Positions 62,447 through 64,000 of a DNA stretch of 64,000 bases are shown here, one piece after another (the stretch's first letter is position 1; the number at the start of each line of letters is the position of its first letter). A program made the position numbers and the translations under genes. The stretch is taken from positions 186,001 to 250,000 of the forward strand of contig JADJGB010000008.1 in NCBI GenBank assembly GCA_016708305.1, given 5' to 3'. The notes under the pieces are model-generated. The model saw only the letters and a list, made by a program, of their open reading frames with translations. It searched no databases and was not told where the DNA came from. The stretch comes from Sphingobacteriales bacterium. GTDB taxonomy: Bacteria; Bacteroidota; Bacteroidia; Chitinophagales; Chitinophagaceae.

Positions 62447-62674
62447 TCAGGCATTTTCGGCATGAAGACTTTCGGTGCCTGCTTCGGCATATTCTTCCTC
62501 GTCATCGCCAAAACTTTCAAATTTGTCTGCAACACTGTCAATGAAGTCTGCAAATTGATTTTTAAGTTCATTCCCCTTATCTGCAATTTTTTTGCGGGTA
62601 GCAGTTCCTTTATCCGGGGCAAATAACACGCCTACAAGAAGACCCAACGTAAAACCTGTAATAATTTTATTCAT
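62447..62674 (-). CDS. YtxH-domain small protein
   Basis: A 75-aa protein beginning MNKIITGFTLGLLVGVLFAPDKGTATRKKI, the membrane-anchor start and APxKG motif of YtxH-like proteins. The rest is an amphipathic helix (DFIDSVADKFESF) with an acidic tail. It is probably a membrane-associated stress protein. Confidence 0.75.
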   Translation of the reverse strand: MNKIITGFTLGLLVGVLFAPDKGTATRKKIADKGNELKNQFADFIDSVADKFESFGDDEEEYAEAGTESLHAENA

Positions 62675-63184
62675 AATAAAGTATTTTTTTGAAGTAATAT
62701 TTTCTTTTAATAAAAGTACGAATAATTATGCCAAACTATCTTTATTTAACACATCGATTTATTAGTTTCGTTTAAAAGGCAGACAATAAATATCGGCAAG
62801 TAATCAATCCAGGCAAGCCTATCCTTCATTTTTGCTACTTTGGAATTGTTTTATTTGAAATTCAGACCTGGCAGCAAAAAAATATACCTTATAACCAATA
62901 TATCTCTGTCAATCTTTTTTATACATAAAAATAGTATCAAATAGTTTTTTAGGCAAAAGCGATTAGATTATAAAATATAATCATCAGATAAACAATCTGT
63001 TGCAAACAGAACTAAGATGTTTAAACAGGAGCATTTAAATGGAATTTATCTTATTAAACTTACTCTTTTTATTGTAGTCTAAGGTTCGTTGAATAATTTT
63101 TAACAATTCGGGCGAAGGTTTTTTTAAAAGTATTCATCTAAACATTTATCAACTGAATATTATTAATCTTAAAATCTGTACGAA
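62675..63184. other. Long intergenic region, no gene seen
   Basis: 510 nt of AT-rich sequence between the divergent YtxH-like and LTxxQ genes. It contains no credible ORF, tRNA or strong hairpin by eye. Promoters of both genes should lie here. Confidence 0.5.
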
Positions 63185-64000
63185 ATGAAAAAGATAATTT
63201 TAACCGCAGTATTATTTGCAATTACCTCTCTGGCATCTGTGCAGGCACAGAATATTCCTCAGCGTGCAAATAATGAAAATAAAAACTGGGAAAACAACCT
63301 GAACCTCACCGATGCTCAAAAGCAACAAATGAAGGCGCTGCGGGAAGATGGCCAAAAGCAAATGAAAGCCATCAAAAATGACAACACCCTTACCCAGGAG
63401 CAAAAAAGAGAAAAAATGATTGCTTTTCAAAAAGAACAAAGAAGCAAAAGACAGGCGCTATTAACCCCGAACAAAAAGCAAAAGCCGAATCGTTTGCAAA
63501 ACAAGGTAAAGCCAGAGGCCAGAATATGAAACAAGGCAGAAGGTTCAATCCATCTCCGCAGCAGGGAAATGGCTTTGGCAGAAATAATAGCCGATGGAAT
63601 GATAGTGTAAACCTGACCGATGCTCAAAAGCAACAAATGAAGGCGCTGCGGGAAGATGGCCAAAAGCAAATGAAAGCCATCAAAAATGACAACACCCTTA
63701 CTCAGGAGCAAAAAAGAGAAAAAATGATTGCTTTTCAAAAAGAACAAAGAAGCAAAAGACAGGCGCTATTAACCCCCGAACAAAAAGCAAAAGCCGAAAC
63801 CTTTGCAAAACAAGGAAGACAAAGAGGAATGGGAATGAATAATTACAGCCGATTTAACAGATTTGGGAACAATAAAAATGGTTTTGCCGACAGAGGGTTC
63901 CTTAACAGGTGGAATGACCTGAATCTGACAGACGTACAAAAAGAAAAAATGAAAACTTTGCAGGAAGAACATCAAAAACAAATGAATGTGTTGCGCCAGC
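63185..64000 (+). CDS. LTxxQ (Spy/CpxP-like) periplasmic repeat protein, 3' end outside window
   Basis: The signal peptide ends ASVQAQ at ~residue 22. Helical repeats start LTDAQKQQMKALREDGQKQM (63307 and 63616 areas) and a diverged third, LTDVQKEKMKTLQEEHQKQM, follows near 63924. The first two repeats are almost identical in DNA with a 103-codon period. The frame breaks at the C4 run 63465-63468; the second copy has C5 at 63773-63777 and stays in frame, so the first should read ALLTPEQKAKAESF. The LTxxQ motif is typical of Spy/CpxP-type envelope-stress chaperones; the specific role here is inferred. Confidence 0.75.
63303..63791 (+). repeat. Two near-identical ~180-bp repeats with 309-bp period
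   Basis: 63303-63482 and 63611-63791 differ at only a few positions (for example CTCACC/CTGACC, CTTACCC/CTTACTC, C4/C5). The spacing is 308 bp as given, 309 if the missing C is restored, which keeps the frame. Confidence 0.85.

Noticed and set aside
63212..63981. Three minus-strand ORFs with similar proteins
   Set aside because: Their resemblance to each other only mirrors the tandem repeat of the plus-strand LTxxQ gene.

Overview
The window is a 64-kb chromosomal stretch of an AT-rich Bacteroidota bacterium, most likely of the Chitinophagaceae type. The evidence is two SusC/SusD pairs, Bacteroidota-type promoters (TTG, about 20 nt, then TAnnTTTG, clearest before dps), weak ribosome-binding sites, a two-gene MetH, BshA (bacillithiol) and IS families common in this phylum. 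Genus-level placement is inference. Layout: 1-2400 holds the end of a FolB-FolK fusion and a wrecked PmeII-like restriction endonuclease, split by an IS1595-family element with an exact 8-bp target duplication and preceded by an IS end relic. 2500-13300 is housekeeping: bshA, two-part metH, glpK-glpF, murA, gmk and a CNNM/CBS/CorC membrane protein, then dps. 14170-25810 is a minus-strand block (lipoprotein, SusC, SusD, PhoPQ-activated-type hydrolase, acyl-CoA ligase, ceramidase-like hydrolase) with a divergent AraC regulator; it may form a lipid or amide utilisation locus. 25830-33090 contains an IS1634/IS4-type element, an M28 peptidase, an AI-2E-type transporter and an IS4-type element with an ISAon1-like element nested in it. 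33300-48650 carries purD, POT and OPT peptide transporters, a PqqD-like protein, a sulfide:quinone oxidoreductase-like enzyme with a 50-aa companion, an S9 peptidase, a UMF1-type MFS, a metallo-beta-lactamase-fold protein, a DUF3108 protein, a flippase-like membrane protein and ruvC. 48650-53610 is accessory: a REP-like inverted repeat, an MmeI-like single-polypeptide restriction-modification enzyme, an orphan gene fragment, IS66 debris and a ribosome hibernation factor. 53618 to the end has a catalase, a second SusC/SusD pair, an M14 peptidase, a YtxH-like protein and the start of an LTxxQ (Spy-like) repeat protein that runs off the right edge. Transporters and peptidases (POT, OPT, M28, S9, M14) point to a heterotroph that lives on peptides and other polymers. 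An important caveat is that more than a dozen genes, including essential ones such as murA, are broken by one-base changes. Many of these are A5 (T5) runs where an A6 would restore the frame, and one is exposed by a near-identical internal repeat with C4 in one copy and C5 in the other. I read most of these as consensus-sequence errors rather than real pseudogenes. Frame-broken genes are therefore annotated as single loci. No tRNA, rRNA or CRISPR array was seen.
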